A DNA stretch of 64,000 bases from Pseudomonas paeninsulae (GCF_035621475.1 NZ_CP141799.1:4204501-4268500), one strand, 5' to 3'; counted from the stretch's first letter, positions 33,010-42,530 are shown. A program made the numbers and translations. The notes: generated from the sequence alone by a model not told the origin.

Positions 33010-33227
33010 AGGCCATTGAAAAATATAACGAGCGACGGCTAAGCCGGGCCGCGTAGCCAGGCGCATTCAGCCGCTACGGAGCGCAGTAACAACCGCAGGC
33101 TAGCCCGCCGGGCAGGCGAAGTGAGTCAGAAGCGCCGTGTACGAGCTGTACATAAGCATTTTGAGACGCCGAGCCCCGGGCTGATTTCAACGCCGCTTAG
33201 CCGAGCGCAGGAGTTTTTCAACGGCCT
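33010..33227. repeat. Structured MITE-like element, copy 1 (long variant)
   Basis: Ends are 14-bp inverted repeats with one mismatch (AGGCCATTGAAAAA; right arm complement AGGCCGTTGAAAAA). Inside are a middle stem GGGC-a-GGCG (33110-33118) with CGCC-ga-GCCC (33167-33176) and an apical hairpin TGTAC-gagct-GTACA (33138-33152). It shares TRAGCATTTTGA and CTGATTTCAACGC with copy 2, 5 bp away, and is longer because of extra sequence in its 5' half. It lies in the divergent mreB-gatC region. Confidence 0.75.
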
Positions 33228-33232
33228 GCTAG

Positions 33233-33370
33233 AGGGTGTTTACAAAAGTAGCGAGCGATGGCCAGGCAAGGCGAAATCAGCCGAAAAAGCGGAGTGTACG
33301 AGTAGTACATGAGCATTTTGAGGCTGATTTCAACGCAGCATGACCGAGTGCAGTAATTTGTAAACACCCT
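33233..33370. repeat. Structured MITE-like element, copy 2
   Basis: 138 bp with perfect 14-bp terminal inverted repeats (AGGGTGTTTACAAA at 33233-33246; complement at 33357-33370). A perfect 10-bp middle stem GAAATCAGCC (33273-33282) / GGCTGATTTC (33322-33331) encloses an apical hairpin TGTAC-gagta-GTACA (33295-33309). The unpaired segments GAAAAAGCGGAG and TGAGCATTTTGA flank the hairpin. No ORF. It ends 58 bp before gatC. Confidence 0.85.
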
Positions 33371-33428
33371 GCTTAGGCATGGCGACCCACGCACACTTCA
33401 ATTGGCTGCCCTCTACTGGAGAACCTCA

Positions 33429-33716
33429 ATGGCGCTTGAACGCTCCGAGGTGGAAAAAATCGCCCATCTGGCCCGACTGGGCCTGAATGAAAGCGAAATT
33501 CCACGTACAACCGAGACCCTCAACAATATTCTCGGCCTGATCGATCAGATGCAGGCGGTCGACACCACGGGTATCGAGCCACTGGCTCACCCCCTGGAAG
33601 CGACCCAGCGCCTGCGCGCCGACGCAGTGACCGAAGAAAACCACCGCGACGCCTACCAGGCGATCGCCCCGGCCGTCGAGAACGGCCTGTATCTGGTTCC
33701 CAAGGTGATTGAGTGA
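33429..33716 (+). CDS. gatC: Asp/Glu-tRNA amidotransferase subunit C
   Basis: Small subunit (95 residues) of GatCAB, which amidates mischarged Asp-tRNA(Asn) and/or Glu-tRNA(Gln). It stabilises GatA on GatB. The sequence [21 protein letters not shown] is the family N terminus, and [22 protein letters not shown] its C terminus. ATG 33429 has GGAG upstream and is preferred over a longer frame from 33402. It overlaps gatA by one base. Confidence 0.95.
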   Translation: MALERSEVEKIAHLARLGLNESEIPRTTETLNNILGLIDQMQAVDTTGIEPLAHPLEATQRLRADAVTEENHRDAYQAIAPAVENGLYLVPKVIE

Positions 33717-35167
33717 TGCATCGACTGACCCTGGCTGAAATCGCCCGCGCCCTGGCTGCCAAACAATTTTCCGCCGAGGAACTGACCCGCGGCCTGCTGC
33801 AACGCATTGCGCAACTCGACCCGCAGCTCAACAGCTTCATCAGCGTCACCGAAGAGCTGGCTCTAGGCCAGGCCAAGGCCGCCGACGCCCGCCGCGCCGC
33901 GGGTGAATCCGGCGCCCTGCTCGGCGCGCCAATCGGCCACAAGGACCTGTTCTGCACAAAAGATGTGCTGACCAGCTGCGGCTCGAAAATCCTCCAAGGT
34001 TTCAAGGCGCCCTATAACGCCACCGCGGTGGAGAAACTCGCCGCCGCCGGCACCGTGACCCTGGGCAAGCTGAACATGGACGAATTCGCCATGGGCTCGG
34101 CCAACGAATCCAGCCACTACGGCGCGGTGAAAAACCCTTGGGATCTGACCCGCGTACCGGGCGGCTCCTCCGGCGGCTCGGCCGCAGCAGTAGCCGCACG
34201 CCTGCTGCCGGCCGCCACCGGCACCGACACCGGCGGCTCGATCCGCCAACCGGCGGCGCTGACCAACCTCACCGGGATCAAGCCGACCTACGGCCGCGTC
34301 TCGCGCTGGGGCATGATTGCCTACGCCTCCAGCCTCGACCAAGGCGGCCCACTGGCCCGTAGCGCCGAAGACTGCGCACTGATGCTGCAGGCCATGGCCG
34401 GTTTCGACCCGAAAGATTCCACCAGCGTCGACCAGCCGGTCGATGACTACCTCGCGGCACTGGCCAAACCGCTGAATGGCCTGCGCATCGGCTTGCCCAA
34501 GGAGTACTTCGGTGCCGGCCTCGACAGCCGTATCGCCGAGGCGGTGCTGAGCGTGGTCGAGGAGCTGAAAAAACTCGGCGCCACGGTCAAGGACATCAGC
34601 CTGCCGGCCATGCAGCATGCGATTCCGGCCTATTACGTGATCGCTCCGGCCGAAGCCAGCTCCAACCTGTCGCGTTTCGATGGCGTGCGCTTCGGCTACC
34701 GCTGCGAAAACCCGGTCAACCTCGAAGATCTGTACAAGCGCTCGCGCGGCGAAGGCTTCGGTGCCGAGGTCAAGCGCCGGATCATGATCGGCACCTATGC
34801 CCTGTCGGCCGGTTACTACGATGCCTATTACCTGAAAGCGCAGAAGATCCGCCGACTGATCAAGAACGACTTCGTCAGTGCCTTCAACGAGGTGGACGTG
34901 ATTCTCGGCCCAACCACGCCGAACCTGGCCTGGAAGCTCGGCGAGAAGAACAACGACCCGGTCGCCGCCTACCTGGAAGACATCTACACCATCACCGCCA
35001 ACCTCGCCGGTATTCCCGGCCTGTCGATGCCCGCCGGCTTCGTCGATGGCTTGCCGGTCGGCGTGCAACTGCTCGCGCCGTATTTCCAGGAAGGACGCCT
35101 ACTCAACGTGGCGCACCAATATCAACAAGTCACTGATTGGCACACTCGCGCGCCAAGCGGATTTTGA
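33716..35167 (+). CDS. gatA: Asp/Glu-tRNA amidotransferase subunit A
   Basis: Amidase subunit that releases ammonia from glutamine or asparagine. The amidase-signature triad is visible: Lys76 (GHKDLF), Ser151 ([10 protein letters not shown]) and nucleophile Ser175 (GTDTGGSIR). 483 residues from ATG 33716, which shares a base with the gatC stop; a GTG one codon earlier is less likely. The middle of a compact gatCAB operon. Confidence 0.97.
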   Translation: MHRLTLAEIARALAAKQFSAEELTRGLLQRIAQLDPQLNSFISVTEELALGQAKAADARRAAGESGALLGAPIGHKDLFCTKDVLTSCGSKILQGFKAPYNATAVEKLAAAGTVTLGKLNMDEFAMGSANESSHYGAVKNPWDLTRVPGGSSGGSAAAVAARLLPAATGTDTGGSIRQPAALTNLTGIKPTYGRVSRWGMIAYASSLDQGGPLARSAEDCALMLQAMAGFDPKDSTSVDQPVDDYLAALAKPLNGLRIGLPKEYFGAGLDSRIAEAVLSVVEELKKLGATVKDISLPAMQHAIPAYYVIAPAEASSNLSRFDGVRFGYRCENPVNLEDLYKRSRGEGFGAEVKRRIMIGTYALSAGYYDAYYLKAQKIRRLIKNDFVSAFNEVDVILGPTTPNLAWKLGEKNNDPVAAYLEDIYTITANLAGIPGLSMPAGFVDGLPVGVQLLAPYFQEGRLLNVAHQYQQVTDWHTRAPSGF

Positions 35168-35178
35168 GGACGACTCAC

Positions 35179-36627
35179 ATGCAATGGGAAACCGTGATCG
35201 GGCTGGAAATCCACGCACAGCTCAGCACCCAATCGAAGATTTTTTCCGCCAGCGCCATCGCCTTCGGCGCCGAACCCAACACCCAGGCCAGCCTGGTTGA
35301 CCTCGGCATGCCCGGCACTCTGCCGGTGCTCAACGCCGAAGCGGTGCGCATGGCCTGCAAGTTCGGCCTGGCGATCGACGCGCACATCGCGCCGCAGAAC
35401 GTGTTCGCCCGGAAGAACTACTTCTATCCGGACCTGCCCAAGGGCTACCAGACCAGCCAGATGGATCACCCCATCGTTGGCAAGGGCTTCCTCGACATCA
35501 CCCTGGAAGACGGCAGCAGCAAGCGCATCGGCATCACTCGCGCACACCTGGAAGAAGACGCCGGCAAGAGCCTGCACGAAGACTTCCACGGCATGAGCGG
35601 CATCGACCTCAACCGTGCCGGTACGCCGCTGCTGGAGATCGTCTCCGAACCGGACATTCGTTCGGCCAAGGAAGCGGTGGCCTATGTCAAAGCCATCCAC
35701 GCCCTGGTGCGTTACCTGGGGATCTGCGACGGCAACATGGCCGAAGGCTCGCTGCGCTGCGACTGCAACGTCTCGGTACGTCCGGTCGGCCAGGCCGAAT
35801 ACGGCACCCGCGCCGAAATCAAGAACGTCAACTCGTTCCGCTTTATCGAAAAAGCTATCAACCATGAAGTACAGCGGCAGATCGAGCGGATCGAAGACGG
35901 CGGCAAGATCGTCCAGGAAACCCGCCTGTACGATCCGAACAAGGACGAAACGCGCTCCATGCGCAGCAAGGAGGAAGCCAACGACTACCGTTACTTCCCC
36001 TGCCCCGACCTGTTGCCGGTGGTGATCGAACAGAGCTTCCTCGATGAAATCGGCGCCAGCCTGCCAGAGTTGCCGGTGGAGAAACGCGCGCGCTTCGAGG
36101 CGCAGTTCGGCCTGTCCGCCTACGATGCCGACGTACTGGCCGCCACTCGCGAATTGGCCGACTACTTCGAGGCGGTCAATGCCGTGTGTGGCGATGCCAA
36201 GCTGGCCGCCAACTGGGTGATGGGCGAGCTGTCCAGCCTGCTCAACAAGGATGCCCTGGCCATCGAGCAGTCGCCGGTCTCCGCCGAGCAGTTGGGTGGG
36301 ATGATCCTGCGCATCAAGGACAACACCATCAGCGGCAAAATCGCCAAGATGGTGTTCGAGGCGCTGGCCGCTGGCGAAGGCGCAACGGCTGACGAGGTGA
36401 TCGAGAACAAGGGCCTCAAGCAGGTCACCGACTCGGGCGCCATCGAAAGCATGCTGGATGAAGTGCTGGCGGCCAATGCCGAGCAGGTCGAACAATACCG
36501 TACCAGCGACGAAGCCAAGCGCGGCAAGATGTTCGGCTTCTTCGTCGGCCAGGCCATGAAGGCCTCCAAAGGCAAGGCCAACCCCGGCCAGGTGAACCAA
36601 CTGCTGAAGAAAAAGCTCGAAGGTTGA
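35179..36627 (+). CDS. gatB: Asp/Glu-tRNA amidotransferase subunit B
   Basis: Kinase/tRNA-binding subunit of GatCAB: activates the misacylated carboxylate with ATP and receives ammonia through a tunnel from GatA. It starts [15 protein letters not shown], has the catalytic-cradle [14 protein letters not shown] region, and ends with the helical YqeY-like tail ([15 protein letters not shown]). 482 residues from ATG 35179, with TGAGGA upstream; earlier in-frame starts overlap gatA. Confidence 0.97.
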   Translation: MQWETVIGLEIHAQLSTQSKIFSASAIAFGAEPNTQASLVDLGMPGTLPVLNAEAVRMACKFGLAIDAHIAPQNVFARKNYFYPDLPKGYQTSQMDHPIVGKGFLDITLEDGSSKRIGITRAHLEEDAGKSLHEDFHGMSGIDLNRAGTPLLEIVSEPDIRSAKEAVAYVKAIHALVRYLGICDGNMAEGSLRCDCNVSVRPVGQAEYGTRAEIKNVNSFRFIEKAINHEVQRQIERIEDGGKIVQETRLYDPNKDETRSMRSKEEANDYRYFPCPDLLPVVIEQSFLDEIGASLPELPVEKRARFEAQFGLSAYDADVLAATRELADYFEAVNAVCGDAKLAANWVMGELSSLLNKDALAIEQSPVSAEQLGGMILRIKDNTISGKIAKMVFEALAAGEGATADEVIENKGLKQVTDSGAIESMLDEVLAANAEQVEQYRTSDEAKRGKMFGFFVGQAMKASKGKANPGQVNQLLKKKLEG

Positions 36628-36740
36628 GCCTGCTTTAAATTTCTGAAGAATACGCCAACGCTTGCGTTGGCCCAGCGAACGACCGGCCATGAATGGCCGG
36701 GCCGATCCTCTTAACAGGATACGGATGTCTCGCTACACAC

Positions 36741-36762
36741 AACGCCGGGCCCGCCCGGCGTT
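36741..36762 (+). terminator. Hairpin after gatB
   Basis: Stem AACGCCGGG / CCCGGCGTT with loop CCCG, followed by GCTTTA, about 115 bp past gatB. A weak U-tract makes it a plausible but imperfect terminator. A second hairpin, CCGGCCATGAATGGCCGG, lies upstream at about 36682-36699. Confidence 0.5.
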
Positions 36763-36771
36763 GCTTTATCC

Positions 36772-36817
36772 GTAGGGTGGAAAACCGCGCAGGGTTTTCC
36801 TCCACAATCCGGTGGAT
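36772..36817. repeat. REP-like palindrome upstream of the RlpA-like gene
   Basis: GTAGGGTGG, then AAAACC-gcgcag-GGTTTT, then CCTCCAC and CCGGTGGATG. A short imperfect palindrome of the kind scattered in Pseudomonas intergenic DNA. It is not the same sequence as the repeats at 5156 or 46050. Confidence 0.5.
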
Positions 36818-36852
36818 GCCCGAAGCGCTATCCATCCAGACAAGGAGTCGCC

Positions 36853-37224
36853 ATGCGCCTGTTCTTGATCGTGACCATCAGCCTGCTACTCAGCGCGTGT
36901 GCCAGCCAGGGCCCGCTAGACCCGCACGGTTACCGCGCCGAAGGTCAGGCGTCCTATTACGGCGCGCGCCACCATGGCAAGAAAACCGCCAGTGGCGAGC
37001 GCTTCGACCAGCACGCCCTGACCGCCGCGCATCGCAGCCTGCCCTTCGGCAGCAAGGTACTGGTCACCAACCTGCGCAACGACAAGAGCGTGGTGGTACG
37101 CATCAACGACCGCGGCCCCTATGCCAAGAAACGCATCATCGACCTCTCGAAAAAAGCCGCCGAACAGCTGGATATGCTGCGCGCCGGCGTGGTGCCGGTG
37201 CGCGTGCAGCAACTGGCCGAGTGA
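36853..37224 (+). CDS. Small RlpA-like lipoprotein (septal ring lytic transglycosylase family)
   Basis: 123-residue putative lipoprotein with a lipobox LLLSAC (Cys16) and one double-psi beta-barrel RlpA domain. The family motif [22 protein letters not shown] contains the predicted catalytic Glu, followed by [19 protein letters not shown] and [18 protein letters not shown] with the catalytic Asp. Unlike full RlpA it has no SPOR domain, so septal targeting by denuded glycan is not expected. GGAG upstream supports ATG 36853. Enzymatic activity on peptidoglycan is inferred from conserved residues only. Confidence 0.88.
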   Translation: MRLFLIVTISLLLSACASQGPLDPHGYRAEGQASYYGARHHGKKTASGERFDQHALTAAHRSLPFGSKVLVTNLRNDKSVVVRINDRGPYAKKRIIDLSKKAAEQLDMLRAGVVPVRVQQLAE

Positions 37225-37323
37225 ACATAGCTGTTTACAAAGAAGTCGCGATTGCCCTGGTCGCCCTCTGGCGTACTGCACGCCGATGATTAAACTAGCG
37301 GCACTTTTCTGGAGCCCCGTGCA

Positions 37324-38418
37324 ATGACCCCGATTACCTTCGTCTACCTGATTGCCGGCTTGGTATTGCTGGTGGCCGGCGCCGAGGTGCTGGTCCGCGG
37401 CGCCGCCAAGCTGGCGGCGCAATTCGGTATCCCGCCGCTGGTCATCGGCCTGACCGTAGTGGCCTTCGGCACCAGTGCGCCGGAAACCGCCGTCAGCGTA
37501 CAAGCCGCATTGAACGGCAGTGGCGACCTGGCCATCGGCAACGTGATCGGCAGCAATATCGCCAACGTCCTGCTGATCCTCGGCATGACGGCCCTGGTCG
37601 CACCGCTGATCGTCTCCCGGCAACTGATCCGCCTGGATGTGCCGATCATGATCGGCGCCAGCCTGGTGGTTTACGCCCTGGCCTGGGACGGCAGCCTGAG
37701 TACGCTCGACGGCGCCTTGCTGTTCAGCGGCGTAGTGGCCTACACCGGCTTTCTGATCATCAGCAGCCTGCGCGACAAGAGCACGAGCGAGGATGATGAG
37801 TTCGCCAAGGAATTCAGCCTGCACGCAGCACCCAAACCCTACGCCTGGTTGATCAACCTGGCACTGATCGTGGTCGGCCTGATCCTGCTGGTGAGCGGCT
37901 CCCACTTCCTGGTCGAAGGCGCCGTCAGCCTGGCCCGCGCCCTCGGTTTGTCCGAGTTGATCATCGGCCTGACCGTGGTGGCCATCGGCACGTCGCTGCC
38001 GGAGCTGGCGACCTCGATCCTCGCCGCCATCCGCGGCGAACGGGATATCGCCGTGGGCAATATCGTCGGCAGTAATATCTTCAACCTGCTCTGCGTACTG
38101 GGTCTGGCCTCGCTGGTCTCGCCGCTGCCGATCTCGATCTCGCCGAACGCCCTGGCCTTCGACTTCCCGGTGATGATCGCCGTGGCCGTGGCCTGCCTGC
38201 CGATCTTCTTTGCCGGCTACCGCATCAACCGCTGGGAGGGTCTGCTATTCCTCGCCTACTACCTGGCCTACACCCTCTACCTGGCGCTGTTCGCCACCGG
38301 CCGACCGTTCGCCCAGACCTTCGGCGACGCCATGCTCGGTTATGTGCTGCCGCTGACTGCGGTGACCCTGGCGGTAATCGCCGGACGCGCCTGGCAAAAG
38401 CAGCGCCAGGCCTGTTAG
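37324..38418 (+). CDS. CaCA-family sodium/calcium or cation exchanger (YrbG-like)
   Basis: 364-residue inner-membrane antiporter with about 10-11 helices in two inverted halves. The two alpha-repeat signatures are clear: FGTSAPETAVSVQA in the first half and IGTSLPELATSILA in the second, each followed by a GNxxGSNIxN motif. E. coli YrbG is the closest known type. The exchanged ions cannot be read from sequence. GGAG lies upstream of ATG 37324. It is separated from the RlpA-like gene by 99 bp that begins with a fragment resembling the end of repeat copy 2. Confidence 0.92.
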   Translation: MTPITFVYLIAGLVLLVAGAEVLVRGAAKLAAQFGIPPLVIGLTVVAFGTSAPETAVSVQAALNGSGDLAIGNVIGSNIANVLLILGMTALVAPLIVSRQLIRLDVPIMIGASLVVYALAWDGSLSTLDGALLFSGVVAYTGFLIISSLRDKSTSEDDEFAKEFSLHAAPKPYAWLINLALIVVGLILLVSGSHFLVEGAVSLARALGLSELIIGLTVVAIGTSLPELATSILAAIRGERDIAVGNIVGSNIFNLLCVLGLASLVSPLPISISPNALAFDFPVMIAVAVACLPIFFAGYRINRWEGLLFLAYYLAYTLYLALFATGRPFAQTFGDAMLGYVLPLTAVTLAVIAGRAWQKQRQAC

Positions 38419-38586
38419 ACCCTAGAGACCCTCCTCGCCCTCAATGAGCAAGCCTCGCAGGGCGGGGGCTCCTGGATTGCGCTGACGCTTAGCATTGGCC
38501 TAGGTCGCCAATTGAGCGGTGCTCCGCGGGCCGCCGCTGGCTATCACAGCGTTCTGGATAAACGCCTGGCCTTGCCCAGCAGCCCC

Positions 38587-39528
38587 CTAGATCCAGCCGG
38601 CCCACTGCAACAGCAACAAACCGATATTGATGGTCACCACCGCGGCCAGGGTGGTGATCACGATGATCGCCGCCGCCAGTTGATGATTGCCATTCACCGC
38701 CCGCGCCATGACGAAGCTGGCGGCAGCCGTGGGGCTGGCGAAGTAGAGGAACAGGATCGCCAGATCCGCGTCACGGAAGCCCCACAGCCAGGCGCCCAGG
38801 GTGGCCAGCAACGGCAGCCAGACCATCTTCATCAGGCTTGCACTGATGGCAATGCCGCTGCTGTTGCGCAACGAGGCCAGCGTCAGGGTGCCACCGATGC
38901 AGATCAATGCCAGCGGCAGGGTCATCTGCGCGAAGTACTGGGTCGAGATCATCAGCCAATCCGGTAGCGGCAGCCGCCAGTAGGCGATCGGCATCGCCGC
39001 CAGCACGCCGATAATCAGCGGATTACTGAGGATGCTCTTGCCGATGGCCCAGGGACCGGACTTGACGTGCGGGCTGTAGATCGCCAGGACGATGGACGAG
39101 AGGGTGTTGTAGCAAAGGATCACCACCGCGCCCAACACCGCCCCGACCGACAGGCCGTAATCACCGTATAGGCTGGTGGCCAGCGCCAGGCCGACGATGC
39201 CGTTGTTGCCGCGAAACGCACCCTGGGTGTAGATCCCGCGATCCACCTGCGGCCAGCGCCAGATCGCCCAGCCCCAGGCGATCAGGAAACACACCAAGGT
39301 CGCCAGCACGAAGTAGCCGAGCAGCGCCGGCTGCAGGGCCGCGCTCAGGTCTGCCTTGACGATACCGAGAAACAGCAGAGCCGGCAGGGTGCCGCGAAAC
39401 ACCAGCGACGAGGCGGTATTGATAAAGGCGTCGTCGATCCAGCCCAGGCGCTTGAGCCCCACACCGAGAAACAGCATCGAGAAGACCGGCGCGGTGATGG
39501 CGAGGGTTTGCTGAACGACGGCGAGCAT
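38587..39528 (-). CDS. AEC-family transporter (auxin efflux carrier type)
   Basis: 313-residue polytopic inner-membrane protein with about 10 helices in two halves separated by a short loop. It has the AEC pattern FRGTLPALLFLGIV and FRGNNGIVGLALATSLYG near helix 4, and LPLALICIGGTL in the second half. Bacterial members move malonate, malate or other organic anions; the substrate here is unknown. Convergent with the CaCA exchanger. Confidence 0.88.
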   Translation of the reverse strand: MLAVVQQTLAITAPVFSMLFLGVGLKRLGWIDDAFINTASSLVFRGTLPALLFLGIVKADLSAALQPALLGYFVLATLVCFLIAWGWAIWRWPQVDRGIYTQGAFRGNNGIVGLALATSLYGDYGLSVGAVLGAVVILCYNTLSSIVLAIYSPHVKSGPWAIGKSILSNPLIIGVLAAMPIAYWRLPLPDWLMISTQYFAQMTLPLALICIGGTLTLASLRNSSGIAISASLMKMVWLPLLATLGAWLWGFRDADLAILFLYFASPTAAASFVMARAVNGNHQLAAAIIVITTLAAVVTINIGLLLLQWAGWI

Positions 39529-39601
39529 GGCAGCCCCTGGAAGACGATTTACTTAGGGGGCTAATCATAGCAACAGAAGAGGTACGATAACCCGACACTA
39601 T

Positions 39602-39640
39602 CTGCACGTCCGCCGGATGCGCTCCAGGGGGGACGTGCAG
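39602..39640. terminator. 10-bp inverted repeat downstream of roxR
   Basis: Perfect arms CTGCACGTCC / GGACGTGCAG separated by 19 bases, in the 126-bp gap between roxR and the AEC transporter gene, both leftward. It may end the roxSR message or act as an operator upstream of the transporter; no U-tract. Confidence 0.4.
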
Positions 39641-39654
39641 TCGCGCCGCCTTTC

Positions 39655-40215
39655 TCAGCGCTTGACCGGGCGCTTCTGCAATTTGCGTTGCAAGGTGCGC
39701 CGGTGCATGCCGAGCGCGCGGGCGGTGGCGGAGATATTGCCTTCGTGCTCGCTGAGCACGCGCTGGATATGCTCCCACTGCAGGCGGTCCACCGACATCG
39801 GGTTTTCCGGCACCAGGGTGTCCAGGTCGGCGTGCTGGGTCAGCAGCGCGGCCAGCACATCGTCGGCATCGGCCGGCTTGCACAGGTAATTGCAGGCGCC
39901 GCGCTTGATCGCCTCCACCGCGGTGGCGATGCTCGAATAGCCGGTGAGAATCACCACGCGCATCTCGGCATCCAGCTCCAGCAACTTGGGCAACAGCACC
40001 AGCCCGGAATCGCCTTCCATCTTCAAATCGAGCACCGCGTATTCCGGCACGTCCTGCTCGGCCAGAGCCAGACCTTCTTCGGCGGAACCGGCGGTCGACA
40101 CACGCAAGCCGCGACGGCTCATGGCCCGCGCCATCACCCGGGTAAACGTCGGGTCATCGTCGACCAGCAGCAGATGGGGCTGCTCTTCGCCTTCGAATAA
40201 GACTTCGTCACTCAT
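39655..40215 (-). CDS. roxR: Redox response regulator RoxR (RegA/ActR family)
   Basis: 186-residue response regulator with a receiver domain (acid pocket Asp19-Asp21, phospho-acceptor Asp63 in VLDLKMEGDSG, Lys in CKPADADD) and a C-terminal Fis-type helix-turn-helix (EGNISATARALGMHRRTLQRKL). In Pseudomonas RoxSR controls cyanide-insensitive oxidase and other respiratory genes. ATG 40215 is preferred over the longer frame because MSDEVLFEGE is the natural start 13 bp after roxS. Confidence 0.94.
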   Translation of the reverse strand: MSDEVLFEGEEQPHLLLVDDDPTFTRVMARAMSRRGLRVSTAGSAEEGLALAEQDVPEYAVLDLKMEGDSGLVLLPKLLELDAEMRVVILTGYSSIATAVEAIKRGACNYLCKPADADDVLAALLTQHADLDTLVPENPMSVDRLQWEHIQRVLSEHEGNISATARALGMHRRTLQRKLQKRPVKR

Positions 40216-40228
40216 ACTCAATACTTCC

Positions 40229-41482
40229 TCAGGCTCGGCCATAGGCGCGCGGCAACTTGAGCTCGGTGAGCGTGCCGCCCTCTTCGTGGTTATACAGCTT
40301 TACCGTGCCCCCGGCACGGGTGACGCTGGCCTGACTGAGAAACAGACCCAGGCCGAAACCCTTGCCCTTGGTGGTGAAAAACGGCCGGCCAATCTGCTCG
40401 GCAATCGCCAGCGGCACCCCGGTACCGAAGTCGCGAATATTCAGGCGCAGCCACTGGTGATCCCAGTCGAGGCGAATATCCAGCTTGTCCGGGCAGGCAT
40501 CGGCAGCGTTGTTCAACAGGTTGAGCAGCGCCTGGGTCAGATCCGCCGGCGGCATCAGATGGGGCGCCGTACCCAGCCCCAGGCACTGATAGCGGTAGCT
40601 GGCCTCCGGGCGCATCAGGTGCCAGCGTTTTAGGGCGGTTTCCAGCCACTCCACCGCGGACTGCTCGATCACCGCCTGACGCCGGTCCGCCTCGGCGGCG
40701 CGCACCAGGTGCTGCAGGGTTTCCTTGCACAGCTTGACCTGCTCCTGCAGCACCGCCAGATCTTCCTGCAACAGCGGATCCTGATGCTCGCGGCGCAGCT
40801 CCTTGATCAATACGCTCATGGTCGCCAACGGCGTGCCTAGCTCATGGGCGGCGCCGGCGGCCTGGGTGGCAACCGCCAGCAACTGCTGGTCGCGCAAGCC
40901 TTCCTCACGGCGCTCGGCGCGCAGTTCCTCCTGATCGCGCAGCTCCTCGGCCATCTTGGCGACGAAGAAGGTAATCAGCCCCGCAGCCAGGGCGAAACTC
41001 AGCCACATGCCGTAGATCAACAGGCTTTCGCGCGGACCTGGCGGCAAGTTCAGCGGGTGCGACCACACCAGCAGCAGCGTGTAGCCGGCCAGTGCCAGGC
41101 CCGACAAGGTGATGGTGAACATCCAGGGCAAGGTCGCCGCGGCGATGGTCAATGGCACCAGGAAATAGGAGACAAAGGGGTTGGCCGAGCCACCCGAGTA
41201 ATACAGCAGCACGCTGTGGATGATCAGGTCGCAGCCGAGCTGCACCGCGTACTCCAGTTCGGTGACCGGCCAGGGTCCGCGCAGGCGCAAGGCGGTCAGC
41301 AGACACAACACCAGCGAGACCCCCAGGGTGATGCTCAGCTCCTGCCAGGGCAACGGCAGCAATCCGGAGTTGTAGGCCAGGCCCACCGAGCCCGCCTGGG
41401 CGGCCAACACCAGGATACGAATCAGCGTCAGGCGCCAGAGATTTTGCCGACTGGCCGACAGCAACTGTACGGGTGCGAGCAT
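40229..41482 (-). CDS. roxS: Redox sensor kinase RoxS (RegB/PrrB family)
   Basis: 417-residue histidine kinase with about six membrane helices (residues 20-185) followed by a dimerisation domain with phospho-acceptor His213 in AAHELGTPLATM, the H-box form typical of RegB/PrrB. The ATPase domain has NLLNNAADACPD, DFGTGVP and GKGFGLGLFLSQ. It lies upstream of roxR in one operon. GGAG 5 bases before ATG 41482 supports the start. The RegB redox-active Cys position was not checked in detail. Confidence 0.94.
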   Translation of the reverse strand: MLAPVQLLSASRQNLWRLTLIRILVLAAQAGSVGLAYNSGLLPLPWQELSITLGVSLVLCLLTALRLRGPWPVTELEYAVQLGCDLIIHSVLLYYSGGSANPFVSYFLVPLTIAAATLPWMFTITLSGLALAGYTLLLVWSHPLNLPPGPRESLLIYGMWLSFALAAGLITFFVAKMAEELRDQEELRAERREEGLRDQQLLAVATQAAGAAHELGTPLATMSVLIKELRREHQDPLLQEDLAVLQEQVKLCKETLQHLVRAAEADRRQAVIEQSAVEWLETALKRWHLMRPEASYRYQCLGLGTAPHLMPPADLTQALLNLLNNAADACPDKLDIRLDWDHQWLRLNIRDFGTGVPLAIAEQIGRPFFTTKGKGFGLGLFLSQASVTRAGGTVKLYNHEEGGTLTELKLPRAYGRA

Positions 41483-41546
41483 GGGCTCTCCAAAAAAGTC
41501 TCGTTTGCCGAGCTGGGCGAGTATAACCAAGGCTCCGCCTAGTCAG

Positions 41547-41565
41547 CTGCGGCAACTGGCCGCAG
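41547..41565. promoter_or_regulatory. RegA/RoxR-type palindrome upstream of roxS
   Basis: CTGCGGC-aactg-GCCGCAG, a perfect 7-bp inverted repeat containing GCGGC-N5-GCCGC, close to the GCGNC/GNCGC half-sites described for RegA-family regulators. It lies 65 bp upstream of roxS in the divergent region with the SIMPL gene, so it could serve autoregulation or either promoter. Confidence 0.45.
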
Positions 41566-41779
41566 TCATGGCAGCAGTCAGCTACAAGGGCGGGCGGACG
41601 GCGATTCGTTTCAGCCCAGCAAACACCATAACCAAGGCAAACGCCCCGCCCCGCAGCAACGCAACGCGACTGCCCAGGCCGGACAATCAACCGGCGTTAA
41701 CCCGAACCGTCGAATCACTACGTCAACCCTTAGCAACACCCCGCACACTCCGTGTCCCCATCACGCACAAGGAAACGTC

Positions 41780-42508
41780 ATGCAGCCATTGTCCCGTCTT
41801 GCCAGTGCCCTGGTCATCAGCGCCACCGGCCTGCTCAGCCTTGCGGCACACGCCGAAGAGGTCCACTACAACCAGATCTCCCTGCGCGCCGAGGTCAATC
41901 AGGAAATCGCCCACGACCTGATGCACGTCACGCTGTACAGCGAAGCGCAGGACAGCGACCCGGCCGCACTGGCTGCGCAGATCAGCAAGACCCTCAACGC
42001 CAGCATCGCCCAGGCGCGCAAGGCCAAAGGCGTCAGCGTGGCCATGGGCAGCCGAAACAGCTACCCGATCTACTCTGAAACCAAGGGGGACGACAAGGGT
42101 CAGCAGATCACCGCCTGGCGCGAGCGTGCCGAACTGCGCCTGGAAAGCGCCGACTTCAGCGCCCTGTCCAGGCTTACCGGCGAGATGCTGCAAGACCTGA
42201 AGATGGGCGGCATGAACTTCAGCATTGCCAGCGCCACGCGCAAAACCCATGAAGATGCCCTGCTCAAAGAGGCCGTGGCGGCGTTCAAGGCCCGCGCGCA
42301 ACTGGCCACCGAAGCCCTGGGTGGCAGCGGCTACAAACTGGTCAATCTGAGCCTGAACAGCGGTGGCTTTCAATCGCCGCTGCCGATGCGCATGAGCACG
42401 ATGAAAGGCGCAGCGAGGATGGAGGACGCAGTGACACCGGAAATCGAAGCCGGCACCAGCCAGGTGACCATCAATGCCGACGGCGTGATCGAAGTGCAGA
42501 TGCCCTGA
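41780..42508 (+). CDS. SIMPL-domain periplasmic protein (DUF541)
   Basis: 242-residue exported protein with a Sec signal peptide (about residues 1-26, cut after AAHA) and a SIMPL/DUF541 domain of about 200 residues (EEVHYNQISLRAEVNQEIAHDLMHVTLY at the start, TSQVTINADGVIEVQ at the end). Family members are periplasmic, with links to oxidative stress or copper, but no enzymatic role is established. It sits between roxSR and dppA1; from memory the same order occurs in P. aeruginosa. Confidence 0.88.
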   Translation: MQPLSRLASALVISATGLLSLAAHAEEVHYNQISLRAEVNQEIAHDLMHVTLYSEAQDSDPAALAAQISKTLNASIAQARKAKGVSVAMGSRNSYPIYSETKGDDKGQQITAWRERAELRLESADFSALSRLTGEMLQDLKMGGMNFSIASATRKTHEDALLKEAVAAFKARAQLATEALGGSGYKLVNLSLNSGGFQSPLPMRMSTMKGAARMEDAVTPEIEAGTSQVTINADGVIEVQMP

Positions 42509-42530
42509 ACCATGCCTTGCAAGCATGCCG

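Noticed and set aside
33121..33312. 63-codon ORF across structured elements 1 and 2
   Set aside because: It spans the boundary of two repeats and contains no conserved protein pattern; the region is better explained by the stem structures.
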